A stretch of 64,000 nucleotides of DNA from Odiellus spinosus (Eukaryota > Arthropoda > Arachnida > Opiliones > Phalangiidae), in contig OY987227.1 in assembly GCA_963920705.1 (NCBI GenBank), positions 22,407,434-22,471,433 on the forward strand. The letters are read 5' to 3'. A model generated the notes under the pieces. That model was not told where the DNA came from. It ran no database searches and worked only from the letters and a program-made list of their open reading frames with translations. Positions 1-12,457 of this stretch are shown in pieces. Each line of letters begins with the position of its first letter. The stretch's first letter is position 1. A program made the translations under genes and the position numbers.

Positions 1-567
1 TAAACGCGCGAAATTTCAAAATCTTTGGCCGTAACCTCACTATCCCACAAAAACGCGCGAGTTGGAATAAAAATTTATGATAACTACCATAAATTAAATG
101 TATTAAATCAATTATGTATGACAATTCACTATAATTTAAGAGCCTGTATTTGGCTATACGAGTTTGCGTAACAAATATACCGAGTTCGCCTCTAGCTCTG
201 TGAAACTAAATATTAGAACCTAGTTTCGTTGGTACAAATACAAAAGAAATAGGGGAAGGGGGAGGAAAAATTCAAGGTTTCACATTACCACAGTGCATCA
301 TTTAGAAGAGAGGGTGCGAATTAAAACCCCTGGGAACCGGAATGCTTTGAGACTATCGAGGGGTATAGATCGGGGAGGAAGCGCCTACTAATTGATGGTG
401 TCACGTTAATTGTATACAATATATAGACGTTGGAGTCTGAAAAGGGACTTTTACCCCTAAGGACAAACGAGAACATAGCAGTCGGAAACGCCGAAGATGA
501 GACCGAGAGGGAGACAGAGCGAGAAGAGACCACTAGAAACAACTTGGACAACCAAAATCGCGACGAG

Positions 568-2494
568 ATGGCCGTCGTTCCCAAATGTTGCCCGGGTTCC
601 GTTAGCTTTCCCTATCTTTTCGCCAGTTCCTTGGTCAAGTTCGCCATTTACATACATAAACTATTTCAAGATTCTTCGGCGGTACATACCTACTACACGG
701 TAAGATCTTATTATTTACGGATTTCGCGTGTAGTTAGATTGCCTTTCTTCATTAGCCCGGTTATCGGCTATAACGAAAGGTCAGAATTGAAAGTTTTATA
801 TTGGGTTACATTCGTTCTGCATGCCAAAGAACCGATGTAAAAATCAAAGCTTTCTAACTGATCTTTGGCATCAAACGACCAATGGAAAATGGAAAGCAAG
901 ATTAAATGACCACCGAGCACGTTAACTGAAAGGCCGGCCAGTTAACTAATTTAGTCTGTTAGCCAAACACAATAACTGATGATCGCTTTGCGCCCTGTAA
1001 ACTAATCTTAATTAAAGTTGTATTTGTTGACAGGAAGGTAATACGCTGTATATGACACTATCAGTCGCGGCATTGGCAAGCCCTACACTGCTCTACGTAG
1101 TCTACTTGCTCTGCAGTAAATTCGCCAAGAGCAGAAGGGGGTTAGAATGCGCCGAGTGGTTTACCGGCATGATCAACGGGATATTACTCATTCCTTGGCA
1201 AATTAAAGGGTAAAAGAGTTGATCATTATACCTAATTAACTTACGCATATATAGTTTATTCCACTCAAGGTGTAATAAACTATATAAGAAAGTATTTAAA
1301 GATCCATGTAATTGCAACATTTTAAAAATATCGTTTCGTTTACAGACGCGCCGATGTCTTACATTTTACTTCGCATAGAATTTGCGCTTCTCGAAGACCA
1401 ACCCACGAAGAAGGTGATCACGTTGAGACTCTTAACCGACAAGCCAGCGTTCTGGAGTTTTTTGAAGAGTTTTACGCGGGATTTTTGCAACTAGTTCTTC
1501 AGCTTTACATCTTCATACTAACGCTCAGCGCGGTTGATAAAATAAACAGTCAAAAGCCACGTAAGTCTGATGAATATTTAAATACTATACCAGAAGGGGA
1601 TAATAGGAGAAGGGTGTCACACTCACTGTATGGCTACTTAATGCTTTAATTGAGCATCACGAGTCTCTTCTTACTAGAAAATTGTGTGGAATACTTCTCT
1701 CGAAGTATTATATACTTCTAATACTACCATATGTTTACAAAGCTTATAAAAAACTTTATCTCTCAGTTATCGGCGAAACTGTCGCTTCGATTCTGGCCCT
1801 GATCGCGACGGTCAAAGCCGTCAAGCGACGCGACGATGGAATACTAACCGGCTTCCTTTCCATGACTGGATGGTTTTGCTTTTTCGCGTCCCGCTTCGTG
1901 GCTATGTCTTTAGCAGCCTCAGTTATTCACCATTGGATCGGAGTGGTTTGCGCCATCCACGTCATCGTGGTCACGGTTTGGATTTCGAGATTCGCGTGGC
2001 AATCGCACGAATTACCCACCGAAGACGAGCCAAGTCCGACACCGTTGACGTGCCGTCAGAGAACGTCCATATTTTTCTTGGTTCTCTCCATGTTCGGCAT
2101 ACCTTCGTTAACCTACTGGCCCGTCATGTTTCAGATGAAGGAACGTAAAAGACCATTCATCTTCATCCTGATCTGCGCCTTGGAGAACGTGGCCAGTTTC
2201 TTGACGTGGTATTTTGGACGCAAAATGTCCGATAATAAGAACCACGAGGAATTGACCATACCCGATTACGCTTGTTTGGCCGTTTTATTCGGAGGCTTGG
2301 TCGTGGGAAGTCTTTGTCTGACGTTCTACATCGTTTGCAAACCGAAATACACCGATCAAGTGGTCATGTACGAAATGAAGGTGGAGAACGCCAACTCGTA
2401 CGGCATCTTTTACGATTTTTGCGACGCGACCTTCAAATTACCTCGTACCGATAAAATCGGGATAAATTTGCATCGCATACGCAATGAAAGATAA
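568..2494 (+). CDS. XK-related (XKR family) membrane protein
   Basis: Four coding exons, 568-699, 1034-1209, 1346-1560 and 1767-2494, join in phase (0, 2, 1) to give 416 residues ending at TAA. The match to the XKR family is clear in exons 2-4: a GILLIPWQIK segment, then RQASVLEFFEEFYAGFLQL, then LQLYIF and several hydrophobic helices in the large last exon. XKR proteins are multi-pass plasma-membrane proteins; some vertebrate members are phospholipid scramblases, XK itself is a partner of VPS13A. Which role applies here cannot be read from the sequence. Exon 1 is the weakest part: its ATG at 568 is the first in frame, it ends in a good GTAAGA donor, and its end (TYYT) joins EGNTLYM in the way expected for the first family helices. 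I see no caspase site. The gene converges on the ammonium transporter. Confidence 0.85.
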
Positions 2495-2671
2495 AAACTA
2501 TGTAAATGTAAGCTTATGAAATAATACGAATCTCATCCGTAAGCAAAGGTAACTAATTACGCTGGTTAAGTTTTGATGGACAAACATTGATGAATTTTCT
2601 ACATTTGCGTGATTATTTTAGATAAGGTTTTGTAGTTGGGCGGGGCAAGATGACGTCAGATTGCGCTCACG

Positions 2672-2782
2672 TATCAGAAAATACATCAATGTATTCTATT
2701 GCCTGTAAAAATTCGACACATAACAGCTAATAGTTGAATTTTCACAGTAAGTAGAATACACCTGATGGTGTATTTTCTGATG
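2672..2782. repeat. Small palindromic element 3' of the XKR gene
   Basis: Two inverted arms, about 2672-2697 and 2753-2780, both contain CAGAAAATACA followed by GTATTCT; each arm is itself a near palindrome. The core between them is about 55 bp. This looks like a tiny foldback MITE or a structured 3' flank. No clear target duplication was found. Confidence 0.5.
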
Positions 2783-3759
2783 ATATGAGCTGGCGATATC
2801 TGATTAAACCAGATCTAAATTAACCTCGAGTTTGAGCGTCCAATCAGGCTTCTTTCCCCCCGACCTCAAATTCTGACCCATGAAGTCTTGTTCAAATTGT
2901 AGACCCCTAAGTACTACCCAGAATGCCGAATACATACATGTATTTTGGAGTAAATTTACAGCTTTTGCAAGATAGTTTCACACGATAGTTTGAGCAAGTT
3001 TTCGAACCCTTAACTGTAAAAAAACGTAACTATCGGAGTCAAATGGAAATGGTCACAGACCGCTCGTTATTAGAGCTCGTTAAAAATATATTTTGCTGTT
3101 TTTTTAGGGGGGGGGGGTTAAAATAAGAGTAGTAAACCATGACAATTGAAACTTTAAGTATCACCAACCGGCAACCGAAATGTCATTAAATCTTACTTAA
3201 CCATAAAATTTGTAACCTATGCAAAAAAAAAAAAAAATTAATTTTACTTTTAAAGTTTACGATATATATATTTTTAAAAAGATGAATGATATTTTTGTAC
3301 AGCGATGCGTTTTACAATTAAACTTAGATTTTTAAATTTAAAAGGGGGGGCGATATTATAATTAAAGTTTATTAAAATTGGGTAACTGGTGGCTTGCGGG
3401 GAAAATTGTTCCTGTTGAAAGCTTCCGTAGGAAAACCTTGACGATGCGTATTACCGCCGTTAACCATCAAAGGGTGGATACCTTATTATCAAAAATATAC
3501 CAAATACATACATATTAAGTGATATTTTTAACATACAATTTAAACCAGACCAGATATGATGTATCTTAGATAAATAATTTCACTTCCTAACACGGTAAAT
3601 ATTAAATCTACCTCTACATACTTATGTATAATGTACCCATGACAAAATAATTAAGAATATATATTAAAAATAATAAACTATACCACAAAGGAATAATTTA
3701 ATTATTTTTTTGGTTTTTTAAATATATCGCCGCTTCATTTTAAAATAATTTACTACTTG
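2783..3759. other. Non-coding stretch between convergent XKR and ammonium transporter genes
   Basis: AT-rich sequence with no credible exon. It holds a run of 11 G at 3107-3117, an A run near 3224 and a second short G run near 3344. It should contain the 3' UTRs of both convergent genes, but no canonical AATAAA could be assigned with confidence. Confidence 0.5.
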
Positions 3760-6700
3760 TTAGAAAACGGAGCGAAGTTCGTGGTTTTTCATATTTATAC
3801 CTAAGCCAACGATATTTCCATCGACGCTAGGGATCGATGACTCGCTATGAATGTAAGCGCTGTTGGTGTAACCGTTATTGACGTTACCATATTGTTGTTC
3901 TTCCCAGGCTTCTGCCGGGTATGCGGGCTCGCCGTGTTTGCAGAAATCCAGACCTTAATGGTAGTTAAAGTTACTCTCTAAACTTATAGACTTCTGACAA
4001 AGTGTACCATGACTCGAAATTTCCTCAAAACGATATAATCATTGGTTTATAATTCTAACTTCTTAAATTTTTCCTTTAATTTTACATCCAATGAAGGGGA
4101 TGCGCTCTCTATTCAGTTTGCCAAGAGACCTTTTAACCTGAATATTATTAAGAACGAATTTTCGCAATTTTTTTTCATATGGAAAGGGTCTCAAACTATT
4201 CTCTTGTTCAAGAGGAGTTGTTAAAGACTACGTTTCCCTATTGTGTATTCATTGGATTCAACTTTCGTAGTTTTGGAAATTTTTGGCTATTGGTGTACAC
4301 CCAACTTTGTTAGGGCGCATTGAATTAATGTTTATCTCGAATGGCTCAAAGTTTGCGATCTATCATAGTTGAGGTTCGTGAGTCATGAACGTTCAAGCCA
4401 TGATTAAATACCTTTGATTTCAGTTTGAGGTGACGTTCTAAAGATACCAAAATATTTCAAGGATAGGAATAGAATCAGAGAGAGACCAGCAGACCAGGCA
4501 ATGATGGCGGCCATACCAATCAGATTCCATAGTATCCACTTTCAAGTTAAATAAGATATCGTAATATTTTACATCATGTCGAACAAATTAAAAATAATTT
4601 ATCATACATATCCTTTAGCGACTCCGTCGCTGTAAATCAAGCCTTTATCGCTTCCAAAAATTACAGCGGCAATGACACCCCATACTCCACCTCCAACGTG
4701 TACTAAAACATTGTAAAACCCCAGTACGAGTCAATTATTACTCGGGAATCAAATAGCGACTATAAGTCGTAAAATTACCAGGAGCAGCGTCCAAGGGGTC
4801 GTCGATTTTCATTTTCAACATAAGGAATCTTAAAAGGAAGAAAAAGGGAGCGGCAACGATACCAATAACGGCGGCTCCCCATGGATAAAAAGTATCCACT
4901 CCGGCGCAAGTAGATACCTATATATCATCAAATGATATCACGAAATGTTCATCATAAAAAAAAACCCTGAAAAGCTATTTCGTTTACGAAGATCTAATGA
5001 CTTGGAGTTTTCTATACTAGCTACTGTACCTACGTAGACTAAACAACCATTTACTAAGTCTTTAAAAACTAGCTTGTAGCTGGATTGAGTTCAATTGTGT
5101 GGTTCAATTAATTTAGACTACCATATTTGATAACAGCGAGAAAGTATATCTTAATACTTATAGACAAGTTTTTCGCATATCGTGAATGAAAGAGGCTCTA
5201 TTTAATTGGCTATAAAACGTAAATAATTAAACGTACCATAGCTAAAAGGCTTCCGTTTAAGGAAAAGAGAAAGCTCCATTGTTTTGGGGTACCGAAAATA
5301 CCAGATTTGTGAAGTATCATGGTAGTGACGCCTCCGAAACAACCGGCTATCATGGTGTTGGTAATGGTGACGGCCACCACACCCCCATCACCCGGCGAAG
5401 CGATGTGACCTTGAGATCCTCCGTTGAAGGAGATGATGCCAAAGATAAGTATGAAACCACCCAAGGCCGCGAACTAAAGCGCGATAGAGGTATTATAATC
5501 AAGATAACAAGTCCTTATGGACATACGTTTAACTTCTTACTGGTAATGAATGGTATTTGATGTCGTTCGGTTTCCCCGTGTCGGGGTCGAAACGACCAAT
5601 CCTCGGACCCAAAACGGCCGAAGCCACGAACGAACAAACTCCACCACAAAGATGGACTACACCACTACCAGCAAAATCCTACCAAAAATTCGTGTTTCGA
5701 AAAATAATATTTCAAGACGCCATACTCGCTTTATTTTTAAGGGTAAATTATGCAAATCGTCCTGATATATTTTAGTTAATCTATTATCTTGATTCAGGGC
5801 CGGATTAAGGCCAGTTTCGCGGGAGTGTATGGTTAACGTTCATACGCTTTCATCTGCCCCTACCCTTTTTGTTGAAACTGGGGTATTCAAAATTTAGGGT
5901 TAAGTTGTCAATTTGTCCTAGTTTTTCCATTTACTTGATTTTATCAGGTTCCCGTTGGAGCCCCGAATTTCTAAAAATCGGGAGTCTTGCATTTTACCAA
6001 CCCTTAAAACCCTTAGAAACAACAGCGGAAAATATATATACCCACCACGTAATGATAAGTACCATCCCCATGGCTCAACCTATAAAATACAAAATTATTT
6101 GTATTTATTTATATTATTTGCGTATTTTGCTAAACGTGGACAATTATTTAGGGGAAGGGGTGGTTTTTTCGAAAATATTAACTTGAATTACCATCCTTCG
6201 GCAGTCCAAGCCCAGTGTACGATGACTGGATAAACAAAACCTTGCAGATATAAAAATGACAACATATTAAATTAATTCGTTTCGTGGTTAACGACATTTA
6301 AGACTATAGGGATGGACTTTAGTACCCGATATGAAGAAACTGTACATAGTGTACGCGATAAAATTACAGCGTTCAGCGACACCTCCATTGATTATGGTAG
6401 CCGCAGTCGCGGCGAAAGTGTACTGGAAAAACCAATGAGCTAACTCGGTACTGCTCATGCCAGCGCTGGCGAATTTGGTCCAACCAATGAAAGAATTTCC
6501 TTCTCCAAAGGCGAAAGCGTAACCAAAGATCCAAAAGGAAATGCCAGATATAACTTTAAGTTGGATACGCAAAATTAAAAACAAACAATCAACTATAAAT
6601 AAAGCGAAGAAGAAATGCAATAATATTTTTCCAACCAGGTATTTTTTAAATTCCCTGAATTTCTAAATTTTCTCTTCGTATAGAGACCAAAAGTCATAAC

Positions 6701-9700
6701 GAAAGAGTAACGATATTGCAATCACCATCCCTTTCATCAAATATTTATAAATTAATTCGAAGAGTTGAAAACGGACGTGAGATTTATTCCGCGAACGTGT
6801 GGGAGCTAGTTATGTTAAACTAAAATTTCCAAATGGGTTTTTCCCTCAAGGTCAACGAATATCTCGGATAATTTAGTCTCGATTAACTCTTATCAGAAAA
6901 TAATAGTAAATAAGAAATCAGTACAATGTCCGCTTGCTTGCAGCGTTTGAATGCTTTTTCGGGAGGGGAAAAGCACCCGAGTGATATTTCCCCAAGTATA
7001 TGCTTAAAACCTTTGTGCTCGAGATGATTTTGGTACCCATTTTAGTGGATTTCGAGGCCCCCACAAAATCTACACGTATGCTGCAGCCTACTGCATGGTA
7101 CTTTTAATTAGGTTGGGACAGAAGGAAGAGCTTCAATATATCCCCTCTGTTTCAGCAATGAATTTAAAAACCAGATTATAGAAGCTCTGGTGTAGCGGCT
7201 TATTTCTGGCCTGTGCTTTTCCTTTAAATTATGATTTCTTGTATACTATTAGTTTCTGCTGTTATCGTTTACTTCAAAAGGTGTGTTTATAACATACTTC
7301 AGTGGACAACCACAAAGGAATCGTTCCGTGGAACGAAAATTCTCGGGATTTGACAAATTGAAAAGAAATAGAATGTACACATGGAGGAAATTTACAACCG
7401 TAATCAGCACGGCGTAACGCGTAATTATAAGCCGCACATATATAGAAAGCAAAAGATGATAAATTAAATTACGTACATAAATCCATCATATTTTGCATTA
7501 ATATGTTGGAAGCGTTTTTACTCCTCACAACACCGGCTTCCAAAAAAGCAAATCCAGCTTGTAAAACTACAAAAAAAGGTTAAAATAACAATGCTAAGTA
7601 CAAAATAAAAGCTTCTTGATCGTAATTTAAAACGTAATCGATGTACAAGACTCTATATTTGACTGTACTAAAGTAACTTTGGGCGTATTTATCATTGAAA
7701 AAGGCTGTCGCGTAGCATCTTGGTGGCCACCTTCAATGGGGGTCGTAACCAGGGCAACCAAATGTTTTTTTCCATTTCGGACAACTATTCTTAATTATTT
7801 CTTAATTATGACGCAGAGATCAAAGTTAAATTTTCTAAGCTAATTATTTAAACGAATATATAAAAAACCGAAGTTATGACATCATTCCCTTCTCACGTGT
7901 AATGGGAGACAATGGCGATTATGTTTTCAACTCTACGAGGCGTTAACATAGCCAGATGGTTCCTATATAATATACCTTTCACCGCACCCACCTGAGCTTC
8001 ATTGTTTGTTCTCCTAATCACTAATTAGTTTCGGAAATGTATATGACTATTAAATAAAAAAAATTCATACCGCGTTTGATAAGATATGACAATAGCATTA
8101 TAGCCAGGGTTTTTATTACGTGTTTATACCTTATAAATCCGGAAAAAAATTCATAAATCCCAAATAAAAGAAAATTATAATTATAATTAAGATTGTATAA
8201 ATTGTTGAGAAGTTGGACTTGCTAATACCAAGAATCCAGTCAGGTTCCATAAGAATATGGGAGTATAGCTTTAGCCTCTGTTACCATCCTTCCAAACTTT
8301 GTAACAAAAGTTCGTCCGCAATTTTCGCAACATTTGTACGCTTAGATCTTTTTTCGGTCGGCTCCATTTTTATTACCCAAAATATTATGTCAAGGTCGTT
8401 AGTGGCGTGGGTTAATAATAGATGTCAAGAGCAATTTACTTGAAAAATCAATTCGAAGCGGACGAACTTTTGCTACAAAGTTTGGGAGGATGGTTATTGA
8501 ATCGCGGCCCTCCCATATTCTTATGGAACCTGAATGAATTCTTGCTAATACCAATTAAAGGGATGATACAAGACTATCGAAACAATTAGGACATTTTTAA
8601 TCGATTTAATGTTAAAATTATCCTTAATACATGATCAAAACTCGACAGAGGGTTCGTGGTAATTCGCGATTGATTATCAAAGTTTTGAAATTATAGGCTC
8701 AAATAATTTTCCGATTTATTTCAAAAGGACTCAATTGCTGATGCCAATGAGATGTTTCTTAAGCTTATCCGTTCACACTAGAGACTTTGAAACCGTTTTC
8801 AAACCGTTTCCAATATTCAAATTAACTTTTCAAGCAAATAATTACATTTTTTGGCAAATGATCTCTCTAGTTGATACGAAAAATTTGCATTTTGAGCTTT
8901 TCAAATCGTTTAAAAACGGTTTCAAAGTCTGTAGTGTGAACACAGCTCTCGATATATGACGCAATATTTAATTGGCATCAGAAAATAAGTTGTATAAAAA
9001 GTCTATCACTTTGGTTTTATCGAGAAACGGATTTAGACTTAGAGAGTCTAGTTCGATAATTAACTTTAAATTACCGCGAAACCTTTGGATAGTATGAACT
9101 AAACTATAAAATAAAAAATAATTTGTTTCATTACTTCATGCTCCCTTTAATGCATTTTGGTCGAGCCTACATAATTTAGTATTAAGGTCAAAAGTTTTCG
9201 ATTTATATAATATATTTTACAAAGAGAGACTAGCCACTATAAGATTTAAAGGAAAACTAAAAGACATAGAATAGATTTTGAATCTATTATCAGAATCTGC
9301 ACCGAAAATTAGGAAATTTTCCACAATTTAGTACTAAATTTAAATTGTTAAGTTTGGTGGTTGAAATTTCAATGTGTAAGGTAAACTCTGGCCAATCATA
9401 TTATAAGAACCTTCAACAGTATTATCGAGATTGAGTTTCTCAAAAATGTCGCAAGTGGGCCAAAAAAACGCTGTTAGATATGGTGGAAGAGACTGGGTCC
9501 GTTCGGTTCATATGATTGGTAGGATTTTTCATATATCACTGACCTTCAAACTTAACCAAAATTAAAAAAATATTTAAAAACCAAATACGTGTCTAATAGT
9601 TGATGTGAAGTAATTTCGAATACGTTTTTACACATATGATAATATTCAAATTGGATTTTTCATATTTTCCCTTTAAAAATTCATTTCAAAGAAACCCGGA

Positions 9701-11276
9701 CATTGTAATTTGAATCTAACATAATCAGGGGAGGATTTTTGCGACCCATAGGCTATATCGTGTTACCAATCATTCAGTCATCCAAATTGTTTCTTTAACT
9801 ATTTTTTTTCTCCTCGCGGGACAACGGGAAAAACGAATAATATCCTCAGAAACGGAATAAGGAATGGAAAAAAATTCATAGTTAGAATCAGTTTAGGTTT
9901 GCAACGAATACAAATCGGTAACCAAAACGGCATACATTTCGGTTCAAGAGGAATTGACAAAACAGTAAACATTTAGGCGTATGAATACATTATATTATTC
10001 TCAATAAGAATAAAAATATTCGTTATCAATTCACCTTGAACAAGAGTATAAACCTTTCTTGTTATATGTTGAAAATTCGCACTGATTCTGCAACTATAGT
10101 TCGAAAACCGCGATATAACGAGTTATCTGGTTTGGGAAAACCTTTGCGGTAATTGTTCCATACTTAGCCTCGGGTTTGTTGGCCGAAAATGATTTTTATA
10201 AGGCTAATTACGAACATACATCATTTGGGAGCCAGGAAACTGCCAATCTCTTCTATTGCATTCGTTTATGTAAGCAGCTATGTAAATGAGGGTAAATTAA
10301 TCGTCAAATTGTTAAGATAAACGAGCAAGGTATCGAAATCTTGTACACGTACACTTTAATCGAAGTATCGAAATTTTAAAATCATATTAATTATGAAAAA
10401 TTAAAGGGATATTGCGAAAATTATAATAATAATAATTAAAAACCGTCATTAAATTCTTAAAATGAGTAATTTTAAAATTCCATCTCCTACTTTTCATCGC
10501 GAACTGACTAAATTCTTTGATTTCAACGTATCGAAAGAAATTTCAAGTTGGTAAAATTAAAGTAGAATAACCTTTTGTTAAATTTGACGCAATTTTTCAA
10601 TAGAAAGCTCTACATTGTTACGTGAAAAATTAAACATGTTAACTTCCTACTCAATTATACAAGAGTTTTGAAATAAATTTTAAATTATACTTTCGCTATA
10701 CAATGGTGCGTATTGGGTAATTTCTTCACAATTATTAGACATGTTATTGGTGTTTTAATTAATTAATTAAGTTTGGTAAGGTTTGAATGTAAATGAACTA
10801 TAAATTCGGGCCAATCATACTATTTCAGTATTAACCCATAGTTTCCCTTTAAGGGTGAAACAATTAACCTAAATTTGGAATTTTATAATAAATTATAATT
10901 GTCAAAATTATCAATTTTGAAATCAATTTTAGACTTGAATTTATAATGAAGATGTTATAACAATAATTACAACGTATCGCTATGTTGCGCGTATTCCAAC
11001 AAGAAATCAATAAAATGGCTAATACGTTAATGATTCGCAAACTTAATAGCCTTTACATCGATTAATAAACGCGTATATCAAATAGTCAAACAAAAAAACA
11101 TTCAAAATTAGAAGAACAATGTTGAAAAACTTACAAATAATTATATCAGCTGCGAAGAACAAAAACATGACATTCATATTTGTGGACAACGTTTCTATTT
11201 GGTCGTTCATTTTGTTAAATTCATTTAAACTAACGTATTGACCATCAGCCGAACTATTTAAATTAATAATCGACAT
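3760..11276 (-). CDS. Ammonium transporter (AMT family)
   Basis: Eleven exons on the minus strand, 11276-11135, 7566-7477, 6553-6326, 6240-6192, 6079-6046, 5678-5541, 5473-5237, 4917-4779, 4702-4608, 4538-4412 and 3953-3760, join in phase to 490 residues. Family hallmarks in order are [78 protein letters not shown]-type helices and [15 protein letters not shown]. The twin histidines that line AMT conduction pores are present (H190 in the DFAGSGVVH motif, H354 in the VHVGGGVWG motif). AMT proteins move ammonium/ammonia across the plasma membrane as trimers; in insects they act in nitrogen excretion and chemosensory organs. The N-terminus is short and acidic-polar; the tail is about 60 residues and poorly conserved. 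Intron 1 is 3.6 kb and holds MITEs. Confidence 0.94.
5795..5810. repeat. Fragment resembling a hAT terminal repeat
   Basis: The 16-mer CAGGGCCGGATTAAGG, inside an intron of the ammonium transporter, resembles the CAGGCCCGGATTAAA end of the element at 22230-22403. No matching opposite end was found nearby, so it is at most a relic. Confidence 0.3.
7658..7674. repeat. Dispersed repeat fragment (TTTGACTGTACTAAAGT)
   Basis: This 17-mer recurs at 25029 and, slightly altered, at 36833, where it opens longer similar segments ending in GTAATTGGTGTACA. Here only the first part is recognisable. Confidence 0.45.
8230..8543. mobile_element. Long-TIR foldback MITE in ammonium transporter intron 1
   Basis: Inverted arms 8230-8262 and 8511-8543 share CAGGTTCCATAAGAATATGG. 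A second inner pair, about 8285-8329 and 8454-8493, shares the AAAGTTCGTCCGC and CCAAACTTTGTA segments. The arms are therefore about 100 bp each with some divergence between the two pairs, around a core of about 125 bp with no coding capacity. I infer a non-autonomous DNA element. Confidence 0.7.
8738..8981. mobile_element. MITE with CTGATGCCAAT ends
   Basis: The ends CTGATGCCAAT (8738-8748) and ATTGGCATCAG (8971-8981) are exact inverted repeats. Inner arms near 8770-8808 and 8907-8941 share GTTCACACTA and GACTTTGAAACCG. The same inner arm motif recurs in the larger element at 22659-23281. Lies in ammonium transporter intron 1, about 200 bp from the neighbouring foldback element. Confidence 0.7.
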
Positions 11277-12014
11277 AATTTTACAATTTAAACTCCAAAT
11301 ATATGTAGATAATGGTAAATAAAATCTAATATTAACAACTGAAAGGGTTGATAAAAATGTTCGCTACCGGCTCCAAAGCCGCTTCTTTAATAAAAACCTA
11401 CTCACTCGCGCGAAATATTACGACAAGAAGGATGTAAACGGGTTATATCGCTAATACCTGACATCAGATGAGAGAACTACAGGGAAACTAAACTTAGGAC
11501 GCGAAGAGAGTGGTGAGGATGATATTATTTCGTCAAGTACACGTAATCCGGGAAAATTTTTTAACTCTTTCAATCGAGATTGTCACGATTATTTAATACA
11601 GATACTTTTCTGCTTTTGTATACGAAGGTCGAGCCCTGTTTTGTGTTTATTGTCTTTACCTTTATATTAAAGATCAGGTCTCAGGAATAAAAATATTACA
11701 GTAACAGTAAAAATTAAGTATTTTATAATCGCCATCTTCGAAATTTTTTAAATTCAAAATTTCCCACAATACTACGACATCACTATGGTCGCCTGGCTAT
11801 TATAGGGATACGGTCGCTTTCACGTTGTCTTTCTCGTGAAAGTACTTAGAGCCAAATTAATAAACACTACGTATTTACGTCTTTAAAAAAACAAAAAAAA
11901 AAACGTAAAACATTACATGTACAGTCAAAGGTCCTATATATTAAAATTTTAAATTGACTGTGTACAAAGTTTTGCATATTTTTATGAATTTGGCTTTTTA
12001 TCCAGAAACTCCCG
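11277..12014. other. 5' flank of the ammonium transporter gene
   Basis: No coding signal. A moderately GC-richer patch at about 11360-11540 may hold the promoter and untranslated leader, but no TATA box or initiator can be assigned. A segment near 11815-11855 shares the motif AAGTACTTTCACGA (seen here on the minus strand) with repeats near 25460, 27040 and 33340, so repeat sequence begins close to the gene. Confidence 0.4.
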
Positions 12015-12457
12015 CAGGGTGACCACTGAAAATTTGAAAATCCTATATAGGAAATTTCTTTGCGAAATATAGGAAAATATACGAAGAATTTTATGTAAAA
12101 TATAGGATAAAATAGGAAGAAATAAGTGTAAAATATATGATAAAATAGGAAAATAATTAATTAAAAGTAGGAAGCATTCACAACTCTTGCCCCCGGTTTC
12201 AACATGGTATTAATATGACTCAATTGCTTAAATAGTATGGAATTTTACAGACTATTTCAACAGGAAAATGTACAGTTAACCTAAAATAATCTTATACAGC
12301 CACAGCTGACAGTATGATTTAGAACTTTACCCTTAACTAGAGATTTTTGAATAGAAATATAGGAGATTATAGGAATTGACATTAAATTATAGGAGAAAAT
12401 AGGAAGGAGGTGAAAATATAGGAAAAAATAGGAAATATAGGAAAAGTGGTCACCCTG
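12015..12457. mobile_element. MITE with CAGGGTGACCAC ends and 6-bp target duplication
   Basis: The terminal repeats CAGGGTGACCAC (12015-12026) and GTGGTCACCCTG (12446-12457) are exact inverted copies. The element is flanked on both sides by CTCCCG, a 6-bp direct repeat. The interior is AT-rich and built from many copies of the motif TATAGGAAA on one or other strand. It belongs with the elements at 27710-28448 and 52209-52399, which have similar ends and the same target length. Confidence 0.8.

Noticed and set aside
430-567. Open frame upstream of the XKR start codon, rich in E, T and R
   Set aside because: It has no ATG before 568 in that frame and no similarity to XKR N-termini; more likely 5' UTR.
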